This document shows, in pieces, positions 38,132 through 49,148 of a stretch of 64,000 nt of DNA. Within the stretch, counting starts at the first letter, position 1. Each line of letters starts with the position of its first letter. Under the pieces are notes generated by a model. The model was not told where the DNA came from and ran no database searches. It saw only the letters and a list, made by a program, of their open reading frames with translations. The translations under genes and the position numbers were made by a program. This DNA is from Nepenthes gracilis (taxonomy: Eukaryota > Streptophyta > Magnoliopsida > Caryophyllales > Nepenthaceae), in assembly GCA_033239525.1 (NCBI GenBank), contig BSYO01000005.1:23170519-23234518 (forward strand). Reading direction: 5' to 3'.

Positions 38132-40464
38132 GACGCCCACCGTGTATTTAATTGAGAACCATCGTAGGGTGTGACAGAAAAACTAATATATTCGGACGTC
38201 CTAATATATAATAAAAAACTTGAGGTTGCACCCAAAGTCGCGGGTGGTAAAACATTTGTGAGCAAGTTAAGCATCTACATGGGAGGCAGAAGATGGATGG
38301 CGCCGAAACATCGGCCTAATTAAGTAGCCGATATATAGCCGTGGTTCTTAGGACGAGTACCCTTCCTCAAGTTAGTATCATTGATCTTTGGTTCTCGATT
38401 TCGTGCGCTTTGTATTCCCCACGTATTTGGGTGTATGATGATTTGAGATACATGGTTTGGCGCGGATGGGCGATAGAATGTCTCGTGCGTCTGATGTGAT
38501 AAAACCGGAACGTGTTTTGATTTATATTTTAGTTCCGTGGTTTTCTCTGATTTCTGCGTTATGAGTTTTAGATCCTGGACGACGGTATGTGTCTCCACGT
38601 GGATGTGGTGATTGCGGCGTATGTGACGCCGGATCATATGATATGATATCGTCTATGAGGTTTCTCGGATCGTGGTTTATATGATTTTGTCCTGGAGGGG
38701 CGAGTTATTGCGGACGACGATTTAGTATTTAGACATTTCCTCGATTTTCGCGATTTCACTTTACATGATGTTTTGTTTTACGTGATTCTTTATCGATATC
38801 CCCGCTTGATTTATGTGTCACCGTTTTATACGATTAACGATCTTTGTTGAGCTCAGGCTCACGTTTTCATATTTTATCCCTTCAGACTAGTGGCGTGGAT
38901 CTGCGGCTTGCGAGGCTCGGACGTGATCGGGCTCGGATACTCGCTTTGGCGAGTGAAGATATTACATTTGGTATATTTCGATCTCGAGGATATGTTATGG
39001 TTATTATTTATGGCGGATGGTGCCTTGATCATTGTATGAGAAATATTGGGTTATTGCATTATGTGGATGAGTTGTTGTAAATGTGATCCTCCTTGCGATC
39101 ATGGTTAGCGGTGGTCGTGTATTATGTTTGTCGGATTGTTATCCGGTGAGATCTTGTCGGGTTTTATTTATTTTGGGTCACCGTATACGTTTGATTATCA
39201 CATCCTGGGATGGGTTATTGTTGATGATGGAAATATTATTATTGATTTTATTTTTGACTTGCGTATGTTGTGGTCCCGGGTCGTGACATGTATGTTAGTA
39301 AAAATTTTAAACGGTGTCTACAATAAATCAAAAATTAAATCAGACTAAAGAGAATGTTAATAGATACTTGCCTTGACCTAATACTTTGTAGATCTAAAGA
39401 AAGGATGTCTCGAAGCTTCTAAATTTCGCGACGCTTCTCACTGCCGCGCGCTGCCCGTGCCTCACCTCGCCCTCTCTCTTTGCACGTCCTCTCTCTCTCG
39501 CGTCCCGTTTCGCCCCTCTCTTCACCGACAGCGGCTTCAGCACGGCGACAGCGGTGAGCACGGCGGCAGCGAGCACAGCGGCATCACCCAGCAACGGCAC
39601 GGCAGCGTTTGGCAGCAGCGGCAACGGCAGCGGCTCGATCGATCTCGTCCTCCCCAACACGCCACGGCACACAGCGGAGTGTGGCTTCGCCGGACTTCTA
39701 TCTCCGGCGCCGATTCCTCCGGTGACAACAGCGGCGGCGACCCCTCACGCGCCGGCGCTCCCTCTTCTCCTCTCTTCTTCCCTCTTTCTCCCTCTCCTTC
39801 TTCCCGCTTCTCCCGAAACCCTCACTCACTCTCTCCTCTTCTCCCTCCCTCTCTCTCCCCCAATCTCATCCTTATCTTTTCCTTTTTTTTACTTTTTTTT
39901 TCCTTTATCTTTTTTTATTTTTCTTTATATATATTATATTATTATAATATATTTTTTTTATTCATTTTAAATTTTATTTTATTTCAAAATTCAAACCAAT
40001 ATTCAGGTGATAGTACAACGTATCTCAGGTGCCAACCCAACTTGTCCAAATATCTTTTCAAAGTTTATAATATTTAATAAATTTTTGTCACATTCAAATT
40101 ATCCAAAAATTAAAATTAATATTAAATTAATCCCAATGAAAATCCGAAATATTACAAGCAAACCCAGATGTGACACCTATCATGAGCCTTAACTCCAAAA
40201 CCCATCTATGCACAACATTATAAATACTCCTCATCATCGCAAAGCGAGAAGGAGGATTTTTTGAGACTTTTAAAGAGACTTTTCTTAATATTGTCAGAAA
40301 TTTTTCTAGCATCGTTAAGAAAAGCCATTTTCAAATCTCTAGAAGCTCATTTGGATCAATGTGAGACCCTCTAATTGCTCAGACCGCCAGAAGGGAGTTA
40401 AGCCCTCTTCCCTGAATACAACCTTATCTATGTTTTTTCATTCCCCATAAAATATTTGTCAAGT

Positions 40465-40572
40465 GTAATTCTAGTAAGTCACTTACCCAATGCAACTCTA
40501 ATGAGCAACTTACCAAATGTAACCCTTATGAGCCATTTACTGAGTGTAATTTTAGTAAGCTACTGACTGTCT
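40465..40572. repeat. 27-bp tandem repeat, four copies
   Basis: Units start at 40465, 40492, 40519 and 40546 and follow the pattern TGTAATTCTAGTAAG-CACTTACCCAA. The period is exactly 27 bases, with moderate divergence between copies. Confidence 0.85.
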
Positions 40573-40740
40573 GCAGCCCATTATAGCCAAGCCCTCCACT
40601 CCTTCAAGCCATCCTCAATTCCTTTAAGTCACCCCATCGAGCACATAATAAGAGTCCAATCCTCATCTTACATCCCTTATATAAATGTAATTCTATGTTC
40701 TTTCATATATTCCTTTCATCTTTATATTTTTTAAAAAAGA

Positions 40741-42849
40741 TTTCAAATTTGAGTATTAGATGATAAATTAGAGAATTAATCCCACTAATCCTCTAACTTC
40801 TTGTGTATAATTTGTAATGTGCGGGTTCTAGATTAATAGCAATAGAGATTGAATCTACTTTAATTTGACCCGCAATGAAAGATCAAGTAATTTTCTAATC
40901 CGTACAACAACTCAGATACCAAAGACGCATCAAATATATTGTGTAATAGTGATGAATAATTAATTTTGATTCTATTAGAAGTGTGGCTAAATTATTAAAT
41001 TAATTAGTTTAATTTGAATTTGATTTTAATTTTATTATAAAATTTAACTACCTGAGTTTAAATTTATTAATATTTTGAATTTTTATAATTTTACATTATA
41101 TTTTATTATTAATAAGTTAAAAATATATACTATTGATGTATTATCTAAAATAGTGACAATCATTTAAATTATCGTAATATGTTAGTTTTAAATCTTTCAT
41201 CAAATTAATAATGCACACTATTTTATTAATTTATAGAAAATATTAAATGGTAAACTAAATAATAATATTATTATTAATAAATACTAATTAAAAGGCCACA
41301 AGTTTTACATTGATAAATATGACTATATTCTAAATATATAAAGTATAATTTATATTAATTTAATAAATTATATAAAAATATTTGATAATTAAAATAAAAA
41401 ATATTTTAAAATACAAATAAATTTAATTATAAAATAAATAATTTTTTTATTTATTGAAGCACATATCCATATTTTATAAGCATGTAAAATTATATTTTTA
41501 TTACAACATATTCTTAAAATATTATTATATTACTAATATTTAATAAATATAGAAAATTTTATTCCATAATAAGTAAAAAATTAAAAATATATATTTTGAT
41601 ATTTAAAAAAAATTAAAATTTAATTTAAAATTAAAAAAGAAATTATATATTTTTTATTAATTATAAAAAAAAAATCTTAATTCCCCCCCCCCCAAAAGCA
41701 ATATCAAAATTTCAATTACTTAAGAGCCCTAACATTTTTTTTTTAACCCCACACGCCCCAAACCCATTTATCACCCATGGACTCCTGATGGCGGGCAAGG
41801 AGCCGCTGAACCCCACCTATCAAATCGATCCATCTGCGCCCATTTCGTTCTATTATCAATTCTGGGAGTCTCTTGAATTCCAGCTCCTCCCAGCGGTTCT
41901 CAAATCAATGCCGAATCGTCGAAGAGGAGAAAAAGAAGGGGACGGACTAGGTGAGGAGAGGAGGGAGCACCACAGAGGGGACAAGGAGGGGAGATGGCGA
42001 TGGTGGTGAGTATGGTCGCCTACGGCGCCAATGCAGATACCCTCCTTGAGTGAGGGTGACGATTTCCCCTCTCCAAACGTAATTGAAATATGTATGTGTC
42101 TGTCAGCTTCCAAAAGCAAACCACTAGAAAAGGGCATATAAGTCTTTGGCCTGTACACCTAAGTGTTCGCAAATCATCATTCGGGTTTATTTTCTAGGAC
42201 AAAAAAGAAATCAAAGGCATCCAAAGTTCAATCTATTCATTCCACGGTATTAGAAAAGCGTTTTGAAACAATGGTTCCGAATGGCACCAAAACTTCCTTT
42301 TCAAGATGCATAAACAATCGATGAGACAGCTCCCCTTTATGCTCAGATCATTCTGTTATGGTTTTCAACAAATATGTCAAAGCCCAATTTCTTTGTTGTT
42401 GTTTTTTTTCCTGTCGAACTTTCTGCCTTTTCCCCTTTTGTTTGGTAGCAGAAGCCAGAGAGTGCAGAAGACCTGTCGGCTTCCTTCCCGGCTGAATATA
42501 TGGCAAGTCATCGGTGTCTATTAAATGGTCATGCTTGTAATATTCCTTCTTCAATCTGGTATTTTTATTTTGCTTTATTTTTTGCTTGTTGATTCCACGT
42601 GATACTAATTGAACGTGTGTGCTTGTCGGATACTTAGTCTTCTTTTTCGAAATCTGCTGTATTATGTTTGTCCTACTTGCCATATTGTGTCGAAGAGCAC
42701 TGGGTGTCAATTAGCTTATCTGATTCTCATGGCATCCTTCCAAGATAAAACAACGCGATCAATTAGTCCCGGATACATTATAGATTCTGGAGAGTTGTTC
42801 GGGATCAACAAGCACAATGACGAGGTCTCCCGGCATTATCGTACATCAG
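40741..42849. other. AT-rich DNA with an unassigned GC-richer patch
   Basis: 40741-41750 is very AT-rich, with a short poly-C run at 41683-41693. From 41788 to 42009 a frame of 73 codons starts MAGKEPLNPTYQIDPSAPIS and is followed by purine-rich DNA; 42100-42840 is of average composition. No domain is recognised and no splice pattern convinces me. It could be the 5' end of an unknown gene or a transcribed spacer. Confidence 0.25.
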
Positions 42850-43272
42850 TGTTGGGGTAGGATTAAGCATGGGAAAGGGCTACCTCCATTTTATTACTTC
42901 AGTGCAGTCCAAGTCATAATGACCCTCATTATGGACCAAGATTTCTAAGAGCTTTCGATCCAATTGGTTTGTTAAGTTTATTTCCTCAGTGAATCTCTAT
43001 TGAAGTAGGGTGATTGTAGAGAAATCAAAGTTCACCTTTATTGTAATTTTGCAATTACTTTGCCTTTAATATTGTTAATTATAGTAATAATAAATTATTA
43101 TATTATTAAATTATGACTATAATATTTAGTTCCAAGCTGTAATTATTTATTTCCATGTTTTATTAGCTGTCTAAGGTGTAATTATTTCTTTGTATTTTAC
43201 TTAGGGTGTTTGATAAATTCTTCATTGTATATGTTAGTTACACGCATTTAATGCACATATCAATTTCTAACA
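42850..43272 (+). repeat. 5' LTR (423 bp) of a copia-type element
   Basis: Starts TGTTGGGGTAGGATTAAGC and ends CAATTTCTAACA, followed at once by a primer-binding site. The five bases before it are ATCAG. No second copy of this LTR is seen in the window; the LTR at 57151-58064 has a different sequence. Confidence 0.78.
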
Positions 43273-43288
43273 TGGTATTAGAGCTAAG
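43273..43288 (+). other. Primer-binding site, initiator Met tRNA type
   Basis: TGGTATTAGAGCTAAG directly follows the LTR. It is one base away from TGGTATCAGAGC, the usual complement of plant initiator tRNA-Met used by Ty1/copia elements. Confidence 0.85.
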
Positions 43289-43292
43289 TTCT

Positions 43293-43408
43293 ACACTGTC
43301 AATCATTGAAATTAACGACTCTCTATCTTAGTCGTTGAAATAAACGGCTCTCTACCTCATTCATTGAAATGTACAGCTCTCCTTATTGTCGTTAAAATAG
43401 ACAACTCT
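43293..43408. repeat. 30-bp minisatellite, left half (about four units)
   Basis: Units follow the pattern TCATTGAAATAGACGGCTCT plus CTACCT. The array is cut at ACTCT (43404-43408) by an inserted solo LTR and resumes at 51985. It lies just inside the copia-type primer-binding site. Confidence 0.85.
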
Positions 43409-45890
43409 TATACGACCCAAACCATAAGATTTATTATAGTAACGCTAAATTTAATTAAATTAATGAATTACCAATGTTAATTGTAAAGTCAGTTAGAAAT
43501 TAAGTATTGGACCTAAGTAATTTAGGCTCGATATGCGCCTGATTCACGCATAAGTATATTTTGGATAGAATCGTCACACCTTAGGTGCGCATGAGAAGCG
43601 TTGGTGCATGTTTAGTCTAAAATAGTTGTGTTCGAGTCACGCCCGTTGGACGCTTGTGTGTAGGTTTAAAAAAGCCACTGTGCCTAATTCATGCTTGATC
43701 GGCGCATGTGCACCAATCTATTATATAAGGACATTTCTGATCGATTCTAATCATTTTTTGACAAATTTTGAGAGAAGAGAAGAGGAAAAGAGAGAGAAGG
43801 CAAGAGAGAAGGAGAAAGTAAATCTAAGTAAATTTTTAGTAACTTTAAGTGAAGGTAAGTGCATCTAAGCTCATTTTTTCATTTGTTGCTGGATTTTTCG
43901 GAAGTCTCTTGGGCACTTTTTGTTCAAATGCTCATGCATGTGATATTTGCTTCATTCTCTTGATTATATTTTGCATGCATGTTAGTTTGATTTTCATTTT
44001 ACGATATTTTTGAAAGCGTATATCTTAAATATATGCATCTCATATTAGAATCCTAAAATCTGTGTACATATGTTATTATATGTCTTTTATTTGCTAGTAA
44101 CTTGATAAATATTTACGTTGATTTTGATAAAGTTGATTTGTTTTTTCAGATTTGAGAAAAAAGTGTATATTTATATTTTGGTGTAGAGTTTTTAATTTTG
44201 ATTAAATAAGAATTATTATAGAGAATTGATAGAATATATTTAGACATATTCTAGTATATTATTTGCAAAACAAAAGTCTAACTTAGGATTCACGGGCTAG
44301 AATAGTGGTGTTTGACCCCATATATAGGGAATAATATATAGTTGACCCACACACATGTCATAAATAGCGACATATGACCTTTGATTATGTGAAAATAATT
44401 ATAACCCGAATTTCGATATTCAATCCTTATTGGTGAGGTTATTACCAATCCTTAATTTTTATATGTTTGGATGATTTTTACATGTTTTATGTTCTTATTC
44501 TTTTGAATGTTTTTCGTATGTCTTATATTCTTATACGTTTGAACAATTTTGCATATTTTACATTCTATTACGTTTGGATGATTTTTACATGTTTTATGTT
44601 CTTATTCATTTGAATGATTTTTGCATGTTTTATATTCTAATGTGTTTGTACGATTTTAACATGTTTTATGTTCATATATTTGTACACAACTTTTGCATGT
44701 TTTATTGCAGTTTTAATATTATCGGTATTTCAGTTTTTGACCACGAATATTATTTTTGCATGTTCATTCATTATATCCACATATATAAAAATTATATATA
44801 TTTTATGGAGTATTAGATTTACTTTTCTAACCTTTTTGTTAACCTTTTAAATTAGTAGGTTCAAATGTATTTATAATGATGTCAAATATTGGAGAGGCTT
44901 TTCGGAAGAAATAGTTTTTAGGATGTTTAGATATATTTTGATTATTTAGACTAGTAGTTTGTTGTTTTGGGTTTGGAATATTGCATTTGGCCGAGAATCT
45001 AATTATTATAATTTAGTTATAATGTTTATTATATTGTTAGTTATTTTGATTTCTGGTTTGAGATGCTTTTCCTTATGGTCTCAATTGGTCAGGATATGAG
45101 TTATTAGAACGACTTTCGGATGTGGCTTTAGATCCTATGTTTTTATATTTATTTATTATCGAATTGTTTAATGGTATTTGTTGTAGGATTGTGTCCCAGT
45201 GTTGATTTGGAATTAAGTCTCTTGATTAAACATGTCATGACCTTTGTCACTTCCTGGAACTTAGTTGGTTTAATTAATTATTAGTAATAAAATTAAAATC
45301 TTAAATAAATTCAACAATAAACGTCAAGTCTGAAAATCCATGTGTGACAAACCACATATATAGGACCCGACAAATCAAAATCCGCATAGGACCTCATCAG
45401 ACAACCATTCGGACAATATGTATATGACCTGCTCTACAAACAGTCGTAAGGGGAATAACCAAATAATACAACTTATCCACATAATGAGATAAAACCATAA
45501 GTCCTCAATATACGATTCAAAGGCCTACATTCGGTCGAATCCAATATCCAAATACATCCCAACCACAACTCAAACTAGGGAATCAAAACATAGCCGACGC
45601 CATCTATATCTAAATGGATATAATATTCACTAGAATATGTGGTGCCACATCAATTCTCGTCTAGCTCTTGCCAAGTGTCCAAGCCCTCTACTCTAAAGAG
45701 GTAAAATAAAAAATGTGAGTAGAAAGTTCAACAAGTATCATCATATTTGTATATAAAACAACACATATATAGCTCAAAGGGAGGGTGAAGCCATATAATA
45801 AATTGTAAGCTAATATCACGTTATATAAACCGTGATCAACTCCACACCCACAGGGGACGCAAATCAAAATCTAGATCTACATCTCATAAT

Positions 45891-46172
45891 GGCTACATTT
45901 TAGGCCTACATCTCTCGGTAAACTTATTATCATTTTTGGCTACAATCTAGGCTTGCAGCTCTTGACTAACTTATTATGATTATCGGTTATAATTTAGACT
46001 TACAACTCTCGGCAAACTTATTATCATTATCGGCTACAATTTAGGCCTATAACTTTTGGCCAACTTATTATCATTATCGACTACAATTTAGGTCTGCAGC
46101 TCTTGGCCAACTTATTATTATTATCAGCTACAATTTAAGCCTGCAACTCTCGGCCAACTTATTATCATTATC
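45891..46172. repeat. 47-bp tandem repeat, six copies, exact period
   Basis: Units start at 45891, 45938, 45985, 46032, 46079 and 46126, each spaced exactly 47 bases. Consensus: CGGCTACAATTTAGGCCTG then CAACTCTCGGCCAAC then TTATTATCATTAT. No indels are present although substitutions are frequent. Confidence 0.93.
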
Positions 46173-46872
46173 ATCACATATCAACCTACTAGGGCCTTAG
46201 ACCACCCTGGTTTCACAAGGTAGCGGCTTCGTCTCCTAGTAACATGCATGTACACCTATGCATGGCCTCAGGCAAGTTTTATGCTCATTTTTATACAGAT
46301 ATATTGATATAAAAATATGCAATATTAGATATTTTATAGGCTTCCATAAAATAGTAAAACTCTCTAAAATCACAAAGCCTAAACCAAAAGCCACCAAATC
46401 GACCGATAAATCATATATGTATGTACCGAATAAACAGATAGAATGTATAAAAATAACTTGTATATTAGTGAAATTTTTAAACAGTAGTCCAAGCACATCA
46501 GATATTGAGTCAGACCACAGATAGGGTTTATAGATATTTGCTTCAACCTTATACCAAACATATTGAAAAAAAGGATACTCCGAAGTACCCGAATCGTGCT
46601 TTTCTCTCTCCTCTTCCCCTGCGCCCTTCTCTTTCCGCGCTGCTCGGCCTTCTCCTCTGCCACGCGCTTCTCCTTCTTCTCTCCTCTTCCCCCTCACGCG
46701 CTACTCTCCCTTTCCTTTCTTCTGTTCCTCTCTCTTCTTTCTTCTTCTTCTTCTCTACTTCGCCTCACTGCCTTTCCCTTCTCTCTCTCCCTTTCTTCCT
46801 CTCCCATTTTCTTTCTTTTTCTTTTCCCCTTGCTTCTGCCGCGCATGTCCTGTTTCTTATTTTTCTTTCTTC

Positions 46873-46873
<1 letters not shown>

Positions 46874-46905
<32 letters not shown>
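46874..46905. repeat. (TTA)n microsatellite
   Basis: About ten TTA units within the minus-strand LTR copy, in the position matching the (AAT)n tract of the solo LTR at 36755. Confidence 0.9.
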
Positions 46906-46906
<1 letters not shown>

Positions 46907-49148
46907 TCTCCTTTTCTTTTATATGCCAACCGGTGTTCAAGTGCCAGCATAGGCGCGTCTCGGACTCTAGCCCAGTTGATCCACATATCTTTCAAACTTT
47001 TACAGTATTTAATTAATTTTTGTCACATTCAAATTATTTAAAATAACAAATACATCTAAAATAAATCAAGTAGGAATTTGAGATATTACATTGAAACTAG
47101 TAGATATTAAATAATTATAACGAAATCCAAGTAATAATAATCCATAAATAATTAAAAACCCAAATGATTGGAAAGTTGGGTTAGGCAAATTATAACTAAA
47201 GATCAAAACAACATACAAACTCTAAATCACATCGAACGCAGGATCTGACCGAATTAAACTTCAGCCAACCTCAAAATATAATAATAATAAATCTACTCAA
47301 ACTAAAAATTCATTTGCAAGGGAAAGCATTTAACAAATATCCAAACTATCACAATATAAATCTATACTGAAATCCATCTAATACAATATTTCTCAAATAT
47401 ACAATTTGTGATAATCGAAATACTCAATAATCCCTAATGTTATCAAAATACAAATCCAAATATAAATTTAACCAAACGAAATTTTCAAGTATCTTCCATC
47501 CAAATCTTGTAAGTATTCATAACCTGTTAATTTGAAAAGTTAGAAAACATTCGCAAAATGTGAGCATAAAGCTTATCAAGTATATATATATGATAACAAA
47601 TATATGTTCATAAAACAGTAACATATATTCAAAATCCAATATATCTAATATTTAAATATGTCAAATGTCCAAATCATAATTTCACATGCAAAATTCATAA
47701 CATCTACATGAATATCAAATAATTCAAACTGTACGAAATCGTCCAAAGCGCAAATTACATGATTATAAAAGGCTCAAATGTCTAAAGTTGGATAAATCTA
47801 AATGCCAAGTCAAACCTACAAAATATTAAAATGCTAAACATTTTTAAAAAATAAATACGATACATGTAAAATTCTGAAAATCTAAATCATGCTAAAATTT
47901 GAGTACTATTGATAAAAAAACCAACTTTGAGGAATGATTATACGTATTTCAAATAATCTTATGGTAAAATACTACTATTTAGACTTATAGGTGAGCTGTC
48001 TATAAATTACTCCCTATAAACAGAATTAAATGCCACTTTCTTTTGCCACCCGTGAATGATAGGCGTAGTTTTCAAATATGCCTGATATATTAGAATGTTC
48101 GTATATATTTATTTTATTTAATTTTTTACAATAGTTCTTAATAAAACAACAAACGGATGACTTTATAACAAATATAAAAAATATTTTCATTTTGTGGGAA
48201 AAGTACAAATACCCAAAACTTTTCTACTCTGAAAGAAGTGCAAATATCCAAAATTTTCTATGCTATGGGAAAGTACAACTTATGTTAAATATTAAAATAG
48301 AATTTGGTTTGAAATACTTATATAGAATATCAATATGCAATGTCAAATGCAATTTTTGTGACTTTTTTTTGCTAACATTCCCATTTATGAATGTAATATT
48401 CCAAAATATTCACTTGTTTAGTAAAAAACAAACAAGCCTTTAAACCTTCGGTAAAGAAATAACTAAAACCATAATGTTCGGTAAAAAATACTTGCATGCA
48501 ATAATATTCAAAGTAGGGATATAAATGGTGGTATGCATGTACATTAAGATAAGAAACGTAAGCAAAAGTCGAATGATTAAAAAAAGACCCAAAGAACGTG
48601 TTTAAAAATATTTGTCATAAACTTCTGATCTAGCATGCCTAACTCCGAAAAGTTGTATAAGCTTCCTCCTCTTTCTCTCTCTTCTCCTTCCTCTCCCTTT
48701 TCTTTTTCTCTCTTCTCTCCTTTTTTCTTGCAAAATAATCAAAAGAGTATGCAAGGTTCTTATATACCATAGTTGACACTTGTATGTCACAATTAGCACA
48801 ATAGCATTAAATAGATGTGCATCAGGCGTCATTTAAAACCTCAGGCATGCACGAACGCCTCAGAAGGCTTAGCTTAGGTGCCTCATATTTTGCCAATTCT
48901 GCATATGAACGTTAACATAAGCGCCACTATATTGCCCAAACTATGCAAGAGCATTCCATAAGCGCGCATCAAATGCACATCTATCGCCTTAAACATGTAT
49001 GAGTATGGGACAGACACCTTTCAGGTGCTGAGCCTGATTTCAAATAATCCAATTTTTTATCAATTTTTTATTATATAATTATTTTTTCAATTAATTCAAT
49101 TCATATATATATATAATGTCATAAATCATAAACGAAAAATATTGAACG

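Larger units (their letters stand above)
36755..39288 (+). repeat. Long solo LTR (plus), nested
   Basis: Starts TGTGATATTTCGGATCCC and ends CCCGGGTCGTGACA. TGTAT lies on both sides (36750-36754 and 39289-39293), an exact 5-bp target duplication. Length is 2534 bp. The order is AT-rich start, (AT)n and (AAT)n microsatellites, a GC-rich block (about 37130-37640), the conserved GGACATCCTTTCTTCAGAT, then sequence shared with the other copies. It lies inside the minus-strand solo LTR, so it is the younger insertion. Confidence 0.92.
35216..40156 (-). repeat. Long solo LTR (minus), interrupted by a second solo LTR
   Basis: On the minus strand it starts TGTAATATTTCGGATTTTC at 40156 and ends ...GGTTCGGGTTTGTGATA at 35216; the last CA of the family terminus is mutated to TA. 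It is flanked by AGCAA on both sides (35211-35215, 40157-40161). The solo LTR at 36755-39288 is inserted in it; without that and its duplication the length is about 2.4 kb. No internal gag-pol is present, so it is a solo LTR formed by LTR-LTR recombination. Long LTRs of this kind suggest a Del/Tekay-like gypsy family (inference). Confidence 0.88.
35192..40740 (+). repeat. Possible LTR of another element, split by the nested solo LTRs
   Basis: TGTTAACACCCCAATGGTTAGCAA at 35192 looks like an LTR start and is interrupted at AGCAA by the solo LTR at 35216-40156. The sequence resumes at 40157. After it comes a TATA-like CATTATAAATACTCC at 40214-40228 and an LTR-like U5 region, then the 27-bp repeat. 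Its right end is not identified, so the end coordinate is approximate. Confidence 0.35.
45245..47090 (-). repeat. Long LTR copy (minus) inside the second-level LTR
   Basis: On the minus strand it starts TGTAATATCTCAAATTCC at 47090 and ends CCAGGAAGTGACA at 45245. It shares the order of blocks with 35216-40156, including the AAAGGATACTCCGAAG block. It contains a six-copy 47-bp repeat and a (TTA)n tract. The flanks (ACCTT left, TTGAA right) do not form an exact target duplication; a three-base loss from a left TTGAA would explain this. It could also have arisen by recombination between elements. Confidence 0.75.

Noticed and set aside
45891..46172. Regularly spaced repeats considered as a CRISPR array
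   Set aside because: The repeats are contiguous with no unique spacers, diverged, inside a plant LTR; this is a minisatellite.
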